Shown one piece after another: positions 16,923-26,945 of a DNA stretch of 64,000 nt. Each line of letters starts with the position of its first letter. The first letter of the stretch is position 1. This DNA is from Geitlerinema sp. S16. GTDB taxonomy: Bacteria; Cyanobacteriota; Cyanobacteriia; Cyanobacteriales; Geitlerinemataceae. The stretch is from the NCBI GenBank assembly GCA_011390275.1, contig JAABST010000008.1, positions 47,294 to 111,293 on the forward strand, read 5' to 3'. The position numbers and the translations under genes are program-made. The notes under the pieces were generated by a model. That model made no database searches. It saw only the letters and a program-made list of their open reading frames with translations, and was not told the origin of the DNA.

Positions 16923-19900
16923 TTACTCAACCCCCTCAATCCGGTTCTCAACCTCCTCATACAACTCCTGCAAACGATCGATATTCTCATCGCTCGTCTC
17001 CCAGTAGCCGCGACCATGCACCTCAAGCATCGTCGTCACCATCCGCCGGAACGAATTCGGATTCAGATCCATCAGACGCTTCGCCATCTCCTCGTCCTTA
17101 ATGAACGTCTCATTCGCATCCTCATAGACCCAGTTATCCACCGCGTCCGCCGTCGCCGACCAGCCCATCGTATTCACCAGACGCTTCGACAGCTCGCGCA
17201 CACCCTCGTAGCCGTGGGACAACATGCCCTCATACCATTTCGGGTTGAGCAACTTCGTCCGTGAATCGAGGCGCACCGTCTCCGATAGCGTCCGCACCTG
17301 AGCATTCGCCGTGGTCGTGTCCGCGATGAACGACGATGGCTTCTTGCCATCCGTACGCAGACCCGAAATCACCTTGGTTGGATCAGAGTCAAAGTAGTGC
17401 GACACGTCCGTTAGGCTGATTTCCGACGAATCCAGGTTTTGGAACGTCACATCCGCCGTTTTCAGCGTTGAGGTGAACAGGTCTTGCGATTGGTTCATCT
17501 CGCCCGGATTATCGGCGGAAAAAGCGAAGGATTTGCGCGACAAATACATGTCTTGCAGTTCTTTTTCTTCTTCCCAAGAGCTGTTTTCCACCGCCAGGTT
17601 GACGTTGGCGGCGTAGGAACCGGACGCATTCGAGAACACGCGAGTGGCGGCTTGGCGCATGTCGATGCCGAGTTCTTCGGCTTGATCGATCGCGTGCTTA
17701 CGGATGAAGTTCATCTCCAGCGGCTCATCGGCTTCAGCGGCCATCTTAACGGCCTTGTCGAGCAGCGCCATTTGGTTGATAAACAGGTCACGGAACACAC
17801 CGGAACAGTTGACCACCACATCAATACGCGGACGACCCAACTCTTCCAGGGAGAGCAATTCCAGCTTGTTGATCCGACCGAGGGCGTCGGGAACCGGCTT
17901 CGCGCCGATCATCCACATGATTTGCGCCAACGATTCGCCGTAGGTCTTGATGTTGTCGGTTCCCCAGAGGACGCAGGCGATCGTCTCGGGGTACGCGCCG
18001 CCGTTGTCGGCTTTTTGACGATCGAGCAGGCGATCGACCACCACTTTCGCGGACTGCACCGCTGCGGCGGTCGGGATCGACTGCGGGTCGAGGGCGTGGA
18101 GGTTTTTGCCGGTGGGCAACACATCGGGGTTGCGAATCGGGTCACCACCGGGGCCGGGGAGGACATACTCGCCGTCGAGCGCCTTCATTAGCGAGCCGAG
18201 TTCGTTATCGGCGCAAACCTGCACGAGGCAGAAGTTGAGATATTCGATCAGCTTGTCGAGCTGCTCTTTATCAACACGGTGGAAACCGGCTTCCTTCAGT
18301 GCTTCAAACCACGGCTCATCTTTGATGATGCGTTGCAGCCAGCCGCCGATGTTGTTCAGGCGGACGCGACCGTCTTCGCCGACTTTTTCGGCCACCATTG
18401 CCGCGACGCAGGCGCGGGTCGCTTCAACGATTTTTTGGTTGAGTTCCACATCGGCCAGGACACCCCGATCGTTATTAGCGTAGATATCCTGAATGTTACG
18501 ACCCAGGCTTTGCGCCAACAGGCTCGGCAAACCGACCACGTTTTCCTCTTCACGATCGAGGCTGGCAATATTGACCAGCGTCGCGATCGCCTCTTCCGCC
18601 GTCGGTGGTTTACCGATCACGTGCAAACCGCAGGGCAGCAAGCGCGACTCAATTTCCATCAGTTGCTTGTAAACCAAGCCGATGACGGTATCGCGTTCGT
18701 CTTGGGTCAGATCCTTGGCGTCGCACTCGGGGAACTTGATGTCCTTATCGAGGTTGCAGATGCGAGCTTGATCGATGATCGAGTTGACAATCTGGATGCC
18801 GCGACCGCCATCTTTGAGCGATTGATACGACGCGACGAGTTCGCCTAACGCCTTCAAGCCTTTATATAGACCCGCATTTTCCGCCGGTGGCGTCAGATAC
18901 GAAATCGTTTCGGCATAACCGCGACGCTTAGCGATCGTCGCTTCGCTGGGGTTGTTGGCCGCGTAATAGTAGAGGTTCGGGATACTACCGATTAGGCTGT
19001 CGGGGTAGCACGCGCCGGACATACCCATTTGCTTACCGGGCATGAATTCGAGCGAGCCGTGGGTTCCGAAGTGGAGGACGGCGTCGGCTTCCCAAACGTG
19101 TTCGAGGAAGGTGTAGTAGGCGGCGAAACCGTGGTGCGGGCTAGCCGATCGGCTGAACAGTAGACGCATCGGGTCGCCTTCGTAACCAAAGGTGGGCTGA
19201 ACGCCGATAAAGACGTTGCCGAATTCCTTACCGAAGATCAGCAGATTTTGACCATCGGTGTTGAGGTTTCCCGGCGGCGGCCCCCAGTTTTCCTCCAGGC
19301 GTTCGGAGTAGGGCGTCAGTTTTTCGTATTCTTTGACCGACATGCGATAAGCCACGTTCAGCTCAGGCCCCGCATATTTGGCCGACGCATCGGTGATCAC
19401 GGCTTCGAGCAATTCACGCGGCGTGTCGGGAAAGTCGCCCACGGTATAGCCGTCGGCTTTCAAGCCTTTCAGCGCTTCGTGAATGCTGCCGAACACATCG
19501 AGATAGGCCGCCGTACCGACGTTGCCTTTGTCCGGCGGGAAGCTGAAGATCGTTACCGCGACTTTTTTATCAGCCTTTTTCTTCTTACGAAGGCTCGCCC
19601 ACTTCATGATCCGCTTGGTGACGGTTTCGATGCGGTCTTGCATCGCGTGGGCTTTGCCGGTGTTGCCATCGCGACCGGAGAGAACGATCGGCTCGATCGC
19701 GCCGTCCAGCTCAGGGATCGCGATTTGCAGCGCCACCTGAATCGGGTGCAGACCCAGATCGCTGTCTTCCCACTCTTCCGTGGTTTGGAACACCAGCGGC
19801 AACGCCACCATGTAGGGACGGTTGAGGCGCTTGAGCGAGATGATCGCCTTCGGGTGATCCTGACGTGCGGGGCCACCGACGAGGGCGAAACCGGTCAGGG

Positions 19901-20918
19901 AGACCACTGCATCCACGAGCGGACGATTGGTCGGCGAGTCGGAATCGCCCTGTTCCCAGAACAGCGTATTCACAGGAATCGAGAAATCGAGACCGCCGGA
20001 AAAGACCGGAATCACGCGAGCGCCGAGGGATTCGAGTTCCTGAACGATCGCCACATAGTGCGCGTCATCGCCGGTCACCAAGTGCGTCCGTTGCAGGACG
20101 AGACCGATCGTCACCGGATCTTGCTTATTCTCGTCGGAAATATCCGGGCGGCTTTGGAACCAGTTGAGGTACTCTTTCACGTCCTCAAACATCGCCGGAG
20201 CCAGGGGATGCCAGATACCAATGTCGGGGTAAACCACCGGCTCGGCATAATCAACGTTTTTACCCAAACCTTGATCGGGATAGACGTATTTGTCGGCCAG
20301 CATCAGCAAGAAGTTTTCCAGGTTGGCCGACGAACCGCCGAGCCAATACTGAAAACTGAGCATGAAGTTACGCGCGTCCTGTGCCTTGTCCATCGGCATA
20401 TATTTCAGGACTTTCGGCAGTGTACGCAGCAGCTTCAGCATTCCATCTTGGAACGACGAGCCGGACTGCTCTTTACGTTTGCGCATAAACTGGGCGATCG
20501 CGCTCTTGCTCTGTCCAAGCTGCGCCATCGAGAAGCTGCCCAGCTTGTTGAGGCGCATCACCTCGGGCATCGAGGGGAACACCACCGCCACATCAAGATT
20601 GTCGCGGATGGGTTCCACCGCTGCCACGACTTTTTCCGCGAGATCTTCGATAAAGATCAGCGACGCGATGAAGATATTCGCCGCTGCAACATCCCGCTTG
20701 AAGTTGTCATAGTTCTGCTCACCCCGCAGTTCCTCGATCAGATAGCCACTGATCTCGATCGCGATATGAGGATTGTGGTCATTAATTGCACGAACCGCCG
20801 AGGAAAGAGCGCTTTGATATTGCGACTCCAGCACGACATAAACGATCTTTAACAGCTTGCGACCCTTGAGGTCGTCCGGCTTAATGTGTCGAACGGCTGG
20901 ATTCACTTGTGTGAACAT
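16923..20918 (-). CDS. chlH: Magnesium chelatase subunit H
   Basis: ChlH is the large porphyrin-binding subunit of magnesium chelatase, which with ChlI and ChlD inserts Mg into protoporphyrin IX, the first committed step of chlorophyll synthesis. The product is 1331 residues, the usual length for cyanobacterial ChlH, beginning [22 protein letters not shown]. Hallmarks include [42 protein letters not shown] and the C-terminal [16 protein letters not shown]. An AAGGAG ribosome site precedes the ATG by about ten bases, and a terminator follows. It appears to be a single-gene unit. No sign of damage. Confidence 0.98.
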   Translation of the reverse strand: MFTQVNPAVRHIKPDDLKGRKLLKIVYVVLESQYQSALSSAVRAINDHNPHIAIEISGYLIEELRGEQNYDNFKRDVAAANIFIASLIFIEDLAEKVVAAVEPIRDNLDVAVVFPSMPEVMRLNKLGSFSMAQLGQSKSAIAQFMRKRKEQSGSSFQDGMLKLLRTLPKVLKYMPMDKAQDARNFMLSFQYWLGGSSANLENFLLMLADKYVYPDQGLGKNVDYAEPVVYPDIGIWHPLAPAMFEDVKEYLNWFQSRPDISDENKQDPVTIGLVLQRTHLVTGDDAHYVAIVQELESLGARVIPVFSGGLDFSIPVNTLFWEQGDSDSPTNRPLVDAVVSLTGFALVGGPARQDHPKAIISLKRLNRPYMVALPLVFQTTEEWEDSDLGLHPIQVALQIAIPELDGAIEPIVLSGRDGNTGKAHAMQDRIETVTKRIMKWASLRKKKKADKKVAVTIFSFPPDKGNVGTAAYLDVFGSIHEALKGLKADGYTVGDFPDTPRELLEAVITDASAKYAGPELNVAYRMSVKEYEKLTPYSERLEENWGPPPGNLNTDGQNLLIFGKEFGNVFIGVQPTFGYEGDPMRLLFSRSASPHHGFAAYYTFLEHVWEADAVLHFGTHGSLEFMPGKQMGMSGACYPDSLIGSIPNLYYYAANNPSEATIAKRRGYAETISYLTPPAENAGLYKGLKALGELVASYQSLKDGGRGIQIVNSIIDQARICNLDKDIKFPECDAKDLTQDERDTVIGLVYKQLMEIESRLLPCGLHVIGKPPTAEEAIATLVNIASLDREEENVVGLPSLLAQSLGRNIQDIYANNDRGVLADVELNQKIVEATRACVAAMVAEKVGEDGRVRLNNIGGWLQRIIKDEPWFEALKEAGFHRVDKEQLDKLIEYLNFCLVQVCADNELGSLMKALDGEYVLPGPGGDPIRNPDVLPTGKNLHALDPQSIPTAAAVQSAKVVVDRLLDRQKADNGGAYPETIACVLWGTDNIKTYGESLAQIMWMIGAKPVPDALGRINKLELLSLEELGRPRIDVVVNCSGVFRDLFINQMALLDKAVKMAAEADEPLEMNFIRKHAIDQAEELGIDMRQAATRVFSNASGSYAANVNLAVENSSWEEEKELQDMYLSRKSFAFSADNPGEMNQSQDLFTSTLKTADVTFQNLDSSEISLTDVSHYFDSDPTKVISGLRTDGKKPSSFIADTTTANAQVRTLSETVRLDSRTKLLNPKWYEGMLSHGYEGVRELSKRLVNTMGWSATADAVDNWVYEDANETFIKDEEMAKRLMDLNPNSFRRMVTTMLEVHGRGYWETSDENIDRLQELYEEVENRIEGVE

Positions 20919-21444
20919 ACAGTCTGGCTCCTTACCTTCGGCGTGTCTGAATTGCTGATTGGGCAGACGTGGTGAACATTCCCACGGGCTATATCAATCG
21001 TAAAAGCGTATGCAGTGTTTTTACCAAAAAACGTGAATCCACACGGTTTCTAGCCCCCGCAGTGCAACATTTTGACAAGAAAATGTGAATTAATGTTTAC
21101 AAAATTTAATCTTGGGTAAAGCTCGCCTTTCATTTTGGCGATCGGGGTTGACAGCGTACCGGATTTACGCAGTTACAAAATGGATGGATCGGAGATCGGG
21201 GCAAACGCCAGCGGATTAAGGCGAAGGCGTCACCCAAGAAATGTCCAAAGTGAACCTTCGAGCGATGATAAGAGTCGATTAATTCAACTCTGCTGACATT
21301 ATTTGTGTGGCGTATTTCGATTAATCGTGTGTTGCGCTGCGCGATCGATAGGGGCCGCAGCTCGATCGCAAGATCTGACCGCGAGCCTTGCGGCTCACGT
21401 CCGTTTTTACTTTTTCTGTTCCTTTACTACCGTTTCAACGCGCC
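20919..21444. other. Divergent intergenic region chlH / yciO
   Basis: No convincing gene. The part next to chlH (about 21000-21120) is A/T-rich with several TTGACA- or TAAAAT-like words on both strands and is the likely promoter region for chlH, a gene usually regulated by light and tetrapyrrole status. I could not pick one promoter. An upstream in-frame extension of the yciO reading frame (from 21388) looks non-coding. Confidence 0.5.
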
Positions 21445-22098
21445 ATGTCTACTTATTTTGAGCTTCATCCGGATAATCCCCAGACTCGGCGAATAAAAGA
21501 GATCGGAGAGGCTCTCGCGGGCGGGGCTGTGATGCTCTATCCCACCGACACGGTTTACGCGATCGGTTGCGATATCAACAACAAAGCCGCCGTTCAGCGT
21601 GTTCGCCAAATTAAACAGCTCGCCAATGACAAACCGCTGACCTTTATGTGCCAGTCCCTGTCGAATATTGCGGAATATGCCCATGTTTCCGATTCGGCCT
21701 ACCGGATTATTCGTCGTCTGATTCCCGGAACCTATACGTTCCTCCTACCCGCGACGAAGCTTGTCCCTCGATTGGTGATGTCACCCAAACGCAAAACCAC
21801 CGGGATTCGCGTCCCCGATCGCACCGTATGTCAGCTCCTGTTACAGGAACTCGGTAATCCGATCGCTTCCACCTCTGCCCACCTCTTGGGCGAAGACGGC
21901 CTCAGTCTAGACGCTGAAGACGGCGAGACGATCGATAAGGCGAAACTGTTCGATCGGCTGGAGTCGATGGTCGATGTGATCGTTGATGACGGCCTGGATG
22001 ACGGAATTCGCGCTTCGACAATTATTGATCTCACGGCAGGGGAGCCGCAGATCGTGCGGGAAGGCGCGGGAATTGAGGAAGCCCTGAACTGGGTCTAG
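21445..22098 (+). CDS. YciO/Sua5/YrdC family protein (L-threonylcarbamoyladenylate synthase-like)
   Basis: A 217-residue YrdC-fold protein. It has VMLYPTDTVYAIGCDINNKAAVQRVRQIK and KPLTFMCQSLSNIAEYA, then TYTFLLPATKLVPR and KTTGIRVPDR, typical of the YciO branch. Sua5/YrdC proteins make threonylcarbamoyl-AMP for the t6A37 modification of ANN-decoding tRNAs; YciO members are shorter and their activity is less certain. The frame extends upstream to 21388, but the ATG at 21445 (MSTYFELHPDNPQTRRI) matches where YciO proteins normally begin. Confidence 0.88.
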   Translation: MSTYFELHPDNPQTRRIKEIGEALAGGAVMLYPTDTVYAIGCDINNKAAVQRVRQIKQLANDKPLTFMCQSLSNIAEYAHVSDSAYRIIRRLIPGTYTFLLPATKLVPRLVMSPKRKTTGIRVPDRTVCQLLLQELGNPIASTSAHLLGEDGLSLDAEDGETIDKAKLFDRLESMVDVIVDDGLDDGIRASTIIDLTAGEPQIVREGAGIEEALNWV

Positions 22099-22525
22099 TC
22101 GATCTTCACGATCGGCAGACGGGGTAAAGGATTCCTCGATTGCGGCAGATCGGTGCAGCGAGGCCGATCGTATGACAATCGGCCAACTGTCCAAAATTGG
22201 CCGCGCCGGTTCGGTAATTGGAACGCGCGATCGCGGTTTCGGCCTTCCGGGTGATTTAGCCGCTCAACCCCTTAGCTATCAACACTTTGCGTTATTTTAC
22301 GCATTGCCTCTCTTGCTATCCGGACGAGTGCCGGTTGCGCGTCCGGACAGTTGAGCGGCAATCAGTTGGGATAGTGGCAAGACACAAGGCGGGCGGCATG
22401 GGCGATCGAAATACAGTGAATGCATGGAGAACAGAGGACGCCAAAACCGAGAGAGATCAAGGTTTTAAGCGGTATCCAATCCTCGATTCTTCGACATTGT
22501 CCGTGCGCTACCCTCAGGAAATACC
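22099..22525. other. Intergenic region upstream of hetZ
   Basis: No gene recognised. It contains a perfect 8-bp-arm hairpin (TCCGGACG at 22319-22326 pairing with CGTCCGGA at 22340-22347). An AGGA lies close before the hetZ ATG. A spacer of over 400 bases ahead of a developmental regulator is consistent with a complex promoter, but no specific operator was identified. Confidence 0.45.
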
Positions 22526-23770
22526 ATGAACGCCAAACTCGACACCGTCTTTATCCGCACCAACACCAACAACGCCAAAACCTTTAACGCATCTCACCCC
22601 TATAACAGTATTTCCGTCGGAGCCGCCACCGCCCAGGCCGACGAACTCCAAAACCGTAATACGAGCTTCGATCGCGCCATCCTCGACGAACTGCAAGCCG
22701 CACTCGACAACAAATCCAGCAGCAGCGTCCACGTTGCCGAGCGGATTGCCCGCGAAGTTGAGCGGATTTGCACCAAGAGCGATCGCATCCAAACCTCGGG
22801 CAAAGTCGAAATGTGGCAACTGGCGCTCGCACGTCACCGCATCCAAAAGATTCACGCCTATTTCGATCTCGGATCACGCCGTGGCCGCGTTGAACTCCAC
22901 AGCAATCTGAGCATGATGGTGTATCGCCACATCGCCCCGAGCCACGCCAACCTTGGTTTCCAAGGTCGCTACAACCACATCGAAGATTTCCTCCAAGGGT
23001 TCTACATCGAAGTGCTACGCGCTTTTCGCCGTGAACACGATGTGGCTCCCGACTACACGCCGAAAACCCGCGTCGAACTGGCGGAATACATGGCTTTTTC
23101 GGAACAGTACGCCAAACGCCGCATTTCGCTCCCCGGTCGGAAAGGCCAACAGCTCGTGATTCTCCGCGCTCAAGGCTATGCCAAGGGTCAACCGCCGGAA
23201 ATGTCGCTGGATGTGGAAATGGCGATCGACTCGGCGAAATCAGAAGCGGACGAAAGCCACAACCGCAGTTCCGCCGCCCGCCAAGTGCGCGACCATATGG
23301 TGTCGGAAAGCGTAGATATGTCAGAGTCTGTGATTCGCGGTCGAGTCGTCGAAGAACTCATCGACTACCTACGCGGCCAAGACCAAGAAGACTGCATCGA
23401 CTATCTCACCCTGAAGCTGCAAGACCTCCCGGCGCACGAAATCGACGAAATCCTCAACCTGACCTCACGCCAACGGGACTATCTGCAACAGCGCTTTAAG
23501 TATCACGTCGAAAAATTCTCGCGTACCGGCAACTGGGAACTGGTGCATCAATGGCTCGGTGCGGATCTGGATCAAAGCCTCGGTATGTCGCCGATGCAGT
23601 GGGACAAATTCTACGCTTCGCTCGATGACAAACAACGTCAGCTCGTCATCCTGAAACAGGAAAAATTGAGCGATGATCAAATTGCCGCTGAATTAGGTTG
23701 CACGGTCAAACAGGTGCAAAAACGCTGGACGAAGCTGCTCGATCGCGCCTGGGAAGCCCGTAACGTTTAG
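22526..23770 (+). CDS. hetZ: HetZ-family regulator
   Basis: A 414-residue protein matching what I recall of HetZ, a DNA-binding regulator conserved in filamentous cyanobacteria and needed early in heterocyst differentiation in Anabaena. Family-like stretches are VAERIAREVERICTKSDRIQ, LGSRRGRVELHSNLS, YNHIEDFLQGFYIEVLRAFRRE, RVELAEYMAFSEQYAKRRI and LTSRQRDYLQQRFKYHVEKF. The C terminus (DDQIAAELGCTVKQVQKRW) looks like a sigma-region-4/LuxR helix-turn-helix. HetZ homologues also occur in filamentous species without heterocysts, so this does not prove heterocyst formation. The expected downstream patU partner is not seen; a terminator follows instead. Confidence 0.85.
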   Translation: MNAKLDTVFIRTNTNNAKTFNASHPYNSISVGAATAQADELQNRNTSFDRAILDELQAALDNKSSSSVHVAERIAREVERICTKSDRIQTSGKVEMWQLALARHRIQKIHAYFDLGSRRGRVELHSNLSMMVYRHIAPSHANLGFQGRYNHIEDFLQGFYIEVLRAFRREHDVAPDYTPKTRVELAEYMAFSEQYAKRRISLPGRKGQQLVILRAQGYAKGQPPEMSLDVEMAIDSAKSEADESHNRSSAARQVRDHMVSESVDMSESVIRGRVVEELIDYLRGQDQEDCIDYLTLKLQDLPAHEIDEILNLTSRQRDYLQQRFKYHVEKFSRTGNWELVHQWLGADLDQSLGMSPMQWDKFYASLDDKQRQLVILKQEKLSDDQIAAELGCTVKQVQKRWTKLLDRAWEARNV

Positions 23771-23967
23771 GGGATGACAATGAATCCTCTGGTTTTTCCC
23801 CTCAAGATCCGATCGCAGCTCCGAAGTGATGTCCGTGACATTGCCTGTCCTGACCAGGAGCCATCACACCCCCCGCCCGCGATCGCGCCCCATCGTCTCC
23901 CACCGCACCGGCGATTACGCCCACCCCGCAGCTCCCCGCGCTCCCGGACAATCCGCCAAACTCAAGA

Positions 23968-24008
23968 ACTCCCCGCCTGCATCGATCGCAGCGTCGGGGA
24001 GTTTTTTG
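23968..24008 (+). terminator. Rho-independent terminator after hetZ
   Basis: AACTCCCCG pairs with CGGGGAGTT around a loop of about 20 bases, followed by T6G. The T tract coincides with the internal A-rich stretch of an inverted half-copy of the CTAG-flanked element, so the repeat may supply part of the terminator. The roughly 200 bases between the hetZ stop and this hairpin hold no recognised gene. Confidence 0.7.
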
Positions 24009-24068
24009 TTAGGTCGGGCGTTCAACAGCTTACCCGATAAGGGTTCTACGATTAATTGATGACACGCC
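24002..24068 (-). mobile_element. Left half of the CTAG-flanked MITE-like element, copy C
   Basis: On the complement, from the CTAG at 24069-24072, the sequence GGCGTGTCATCAATTAATCG... matches the left half of copy A (5924 onward) nearly base for base through GCGCCCGACC-like and CAACAAAAA segments. The right half and second inverted repeat are missing, so this is a degenerate or partial copy. Its outer CTAG supplies the TAG stop of the neighbouring methyltransferase gene. Confidence 0.7.
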
Positions 24069-24719
24069 CTAGACTCTGCTGCGATAGCCGATCGTCGCGT
24101 AAAACGGATCGCTCGAACCAAAGCCGAACAATTGCAACATCGCGGGCTGAGACGAAACACGCGCGATCGTCTCGATGCGATCGAACCCCGCATTCTCGAA
24201 ATAGCGCTCGGCGAGTGCGACCCGGCCTTTTTCCGAGCCATCGCGCCACACCTCGATCGCCTTTTGGTAAAACATCCGGTTCGAGTAGCTGACGATGACG
24301 ATACCGCCCGGATTGAGGATGCGGTGAAGCTCCGCAAAAATCGCCTCGGGCTGTTCGAGATACTGCACCGAGACCGTAATCAGCACCGCATCGAAGCTGC
24401 AATCTCCATAGGGTAGCGTTTGGTTTTGATTGAGATTTTGGACGAAATAGCGATCGAGCCGCTGATTTTTCGCCAGTTCATCCGCATTTAAGCCGTGCCC
24501 TTCCACGCGGGCGAAGCTGATCTCGCTCGGCAGATGCGACACCCAACTGCTCATCAAGTCGAGCACGTGCATCTCTGACGTCAGCCGATCGCGATAGAGT
24601 TGGGTGAGCAGGTCGATAAAACTCTCGTCTACGTGGGTGACGAAACGCGGCTGATCGTAAAACAGGGCGTCGTCAGCAAGGTCGAGTTTGGAGCGCTGGG
24701 CCGTTTTGAGTAAAAGCAC
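24069..24719 (-). CDS. SAM-dependent methyltransferase (type 11-like)
   Basis: A 216-residue Rossmann-fold methyltransferase. Motif I is LDLMSSWVSHLP, an unusual form without the glycine run. VEGHGLNADELAKN fills the motif II position, LPYGDCSFDAVLITVSVQYL is the post-II region and LNPGGIVIVSYSNRM motif III. This subgroup is common in cyanobacteria with unknown substrate. The product ends YRSRV, with its TAG stop in the CTAG flank of a partial mobile-like repeat, so the original C terminus may have been slightly different. It is convergent with hetZ. Confidence 0.8.
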   Translation of the reverse strand: MLLLKTAQRSKLDLADDALFYDQPRFVTHVDESFIDLLTQLYRDRLTSEMHVLDLMSSWVSHLPSEISFARVEGHGLNADELAKNQRLDRYFVQNLNQNQTLPYGDCSFDAVLITVSVQYLEQPEAIFAELHRILNPGGIVIVSYSNRMFYQKAIEVWRDGSEKGRVALAERYFENAGFDRIETIARVSSQPAMLQLFGFGSSDPFYATIGYRSRV

Positions 24720-24955
24720 GATCGAAATGAGGGCAAGAACAGCTCGGATTTGGGGCTACGTGTGACGAAGATCGCCGGTATCGAACAAATTGGCGAAAAC
24801 AGCGTCGTTAAGCTCGGTCTTCGGGATATTGATCACAGAGTCGTTACAGATCTGGCAGAATGCAGAGATCCCGAAAAACGCTTGTTAAACTGTAGCCAAT
24901 TTTCCGCAACCGCGCCGCCGATCGCTAGTCTCTTCGCCATTCCTGCTTTTTCCCT

Positions 24956-26836
24956 ATGCGCCCGCTGCTTCCCAAAGAATTTTTGCGTAAGTTTCCCAAG
25001 CGATCGGTACTCGCAGGCGTGCAGCGAAAGTGTGCCGTACTCGCCAAGCGACCGGCATTTGTCGCAACCGTCGTCTCGATCGGCATCCACGGTGGACTGG
25101 CATTGTCGATCCCTCGCCTGCTGCCGAGTTCAGCCCAGGAGGATACCGCAGTCGCGATCGAAACCGATGTCGTCACCCTGTCCCCCACCGATCTCGCCGC
25201 CTTTTCGTCCATAGCTACCGCGCCAGCTCCCCGATCGTCCAACCAGCGATATACCGATCTCAACGGACAAACCCTACCCAATCTCTCAGCGCTACGCGAT
25301 CGTGACAAGACTTCAGGTTCGCTAGATTCCGGTACGAGTAGCTTCGGCTGGGGATCGGCGAGTTCCTACTATGACTGGAGCGATCGCGGCACGAGCGGCT
25401 CCGATCGCGGCTCCGATCGCGGCATGAGCGGCTCCGACAGTGGCTCCGACAGCGACGGCTCATCCACCGATGCCACCCGCGAAGATGAGTTTTACGAATA
25501 CTGGCAACGATCGCAGGAGTTGCTCGATCGGTTTGATCAGGGTGGCCAAACCATGAACGGTGGTCGTCGTGGCGATGGCGGTGACGCTGGTGATGCGGGA
25601 TCAGGGGGCAATAGCGACGATAGAAAAGCGATCGCCGGAAATAATACCAATGGCGGCGAGGGCAATGGCGGCAACACGGCAGGAACCGGTGGCGAACCTG
25701 GAGGCAATACCGGCGCAGGGTCTGACTCGGGCGCACCCTATACCATCGGCATGGCCGCACGTCAGCGCTACGCAGACTGGGCGATCGCGGTGCAGGACGA
25801 AAATAGTCTCAGCGATGCAGAACTGACCCCTATTTTTATCCCGGTGTCGATCCCGGTTCCGGTCACGGCCAGCTCCAGTGGTCTGATCGGCGAGCGGGGA
25901 ACGGCGGGTCTGCTTGTGAAACCCGACGGAACACCGGCCTCGGCGGATATACTTTCGTCATTTTCCTCGCTTGAGTTGGCAAAAAGTCTAGTTCGTGAGT
26001 TTGTAATTTCGGGATTCTCGGGCTGTAACGTTGGGATACTGAGCGACACCTGGACGGCCTGCGGTCTGGATATTACGTTTATCGCGGCAAATGGCAGCAC
26101 GGGGGCAACGACGGCCAATGGTGGAAATGCAGGCAATTCGGGTAATGCGGGAAATGCAGGCAATTCGGGTAATGCGGGAAATGCAGGCAATTCGGGTAAC
26201 CCTGGTAACACCGCGAATGCATCGGGAGACGACACCTCAGGCAACACAGCGAATGCAACCGCGACACCACCGGAGCTGCTCGCCGTGATCGAAGACTTGG
26301 AGCCGGATGCACCGATCGCGATCGCCATTAATGAAACCGCCCCGGCCTACCGTGAATGGCGCGATCAGCTAGCCTCCAGCCTGGGTAATGCGGCGGAAGG
26401 GCTGGCCTTCCGGTCTGTAACCAATGCGCTGCCCTATCCACCCGACCTTGACCCAGAGTTTGATCGCAGTCTCCCGACCACCGCGATCGTTAGCTTGGCG
26501 CTCAACCCTGACTTAACAGTTGTTTCAGACACCGCAACGGTGTTGCGTTCCTCCGGTAGCGATCAACTGGATGCGATCGCCCTCGGCTTTGCGGAAAATA
26601 CCCCACGTGATTGGTATGCCACCAATCTGGAGCTAGACGGCGAACAAGAGTCACGGGGAACGATCGTGCTCTTTACGCTGTCCTTTGTGGAAGCCGAAGA
26701 CGACACCAATACTCCCCTTGAAACCAACCCAGGTGGCTTAGGGCGTGAAAGTGACCCGAACACCCAAAACACCACACCGGACAGCATGACCCGCGACGAC
26801 ACAACCAGCGAGAGTGATCCGGGTGATGCTGAATAA
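24956..26836 (+). CDS. TonB-like energy-transducing protein, low-complexity central region
   Basis: A 626-residue protein with a basic N terminus and one hydrophobic segment near residues 35-55 (AFVATVVSIGIHGGLALSIP), like a TonB or TolA membrane anchor. The long middle is rich in Gly, Asn, Ser and Asp, including three exact 9-residue repeats (GNAGNSGNA) from 27-bp DNA units. The C-terminal about 100 residues (LPYPPDLDPEFDRSLPTTAI to GTIVLFTLSFVEAE) resemble a TonB C-terminal domain, ending in a Thr/Asp-rich tail. A periplasm-spanning link to an outer-membrane transporter is plausible. ExbB/ExbD partners are not in the window. Confidence 0.6.
   Translation: MRPLLPKEFLRKFPKRSVLAGVQRKCAVLAKRPAFVATVVSIGIHGGLALSIPRLLPSSAQEDTAVAIETDVVTLSPTDLAAFSSIATAPAPRSSNQRYTDLNGQTLPNLSALRDRDKTSGSLDSGTSSFGWGSASSYYDWSDRGTSGSDRGSDRGMSGSDSGSDSDGSSTDATREDEFYEYWQRSQELLDRFDQGGQTMNGGRRGDGGDAGDAGSGGNSDDRKAIAGNNTNGGEGNGGNTAGTGGEPGGNTGAGSDSGAPYTIGMAARQRYADWAIAVQDENSLSDAELTPIFIPVSIPVPVTASSSGLIGERGTAGLLVKPDGTPASADILSSFSSLELAKSLVREFVISGFSGCNVGILSDTWTACGLDITFIAANGSTGATTANGGNAGNSGNAGNAGNSGNAGNAGNSGNPGNTANASGDDTSGNTANATATPPELLAVIEDLEPDAPIAIAINETAPAYREWRDQLASSLGNAAEGLAFRSVTNALPYPPDLDPEFDRSLPTTAIVSLALNPDLTVVSDTATVLRSSGSDQLDAIALGFAENTPRDWYATNLELDGEQESRGTIVLFTLSFVEAEDDTNTPLETNPGGLGRESDPNTQNTTPDSMTRDDTTSESDPGDAE
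26123..26203 (+). repeat. Three tandem 27-bp repeats inside the TonB-like gene
   Basis: Units at 26123-26149, 26150-26176 and 26177-26203 are identical apart from the last few bases. They start GGAAATGCAGGCAATTCGGG and stay in frame, encoding G/N/A/S-rich nonapeptides. Such units are prone to copy-number change. Confidence 0.9.
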
Positions 26837-26945
26837 AGCGGCTTAAATATGGGAGAAAGCGTTCAATTGTGACAACTCGCCCACAAAACGTGATGAAACT
26901 CCGATCACGATGCAGTATAAAAGGGCAAATACGCCAGTTCTTGCC

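Noticed and set aside
19248..20852. 534-codon open frame opposite chlH
   Set aside because: It is the antisense of a strongly supported chlH; composition reflects the complement and no domain is recognisable.
23774..24059. Pro/His/Arg-rich frames directly after hetZ
   Set aside because: They overlap each other, run through the terminator and the mobile-like repeat, and have no recognisable motif.
24750..25214. Frame upstream of and overlapping the TonB-like gene start
   Set aside because: It overlaps the better-supported gene in another frame and turns into Pro/Ser/Arg-rich shadow sequence.
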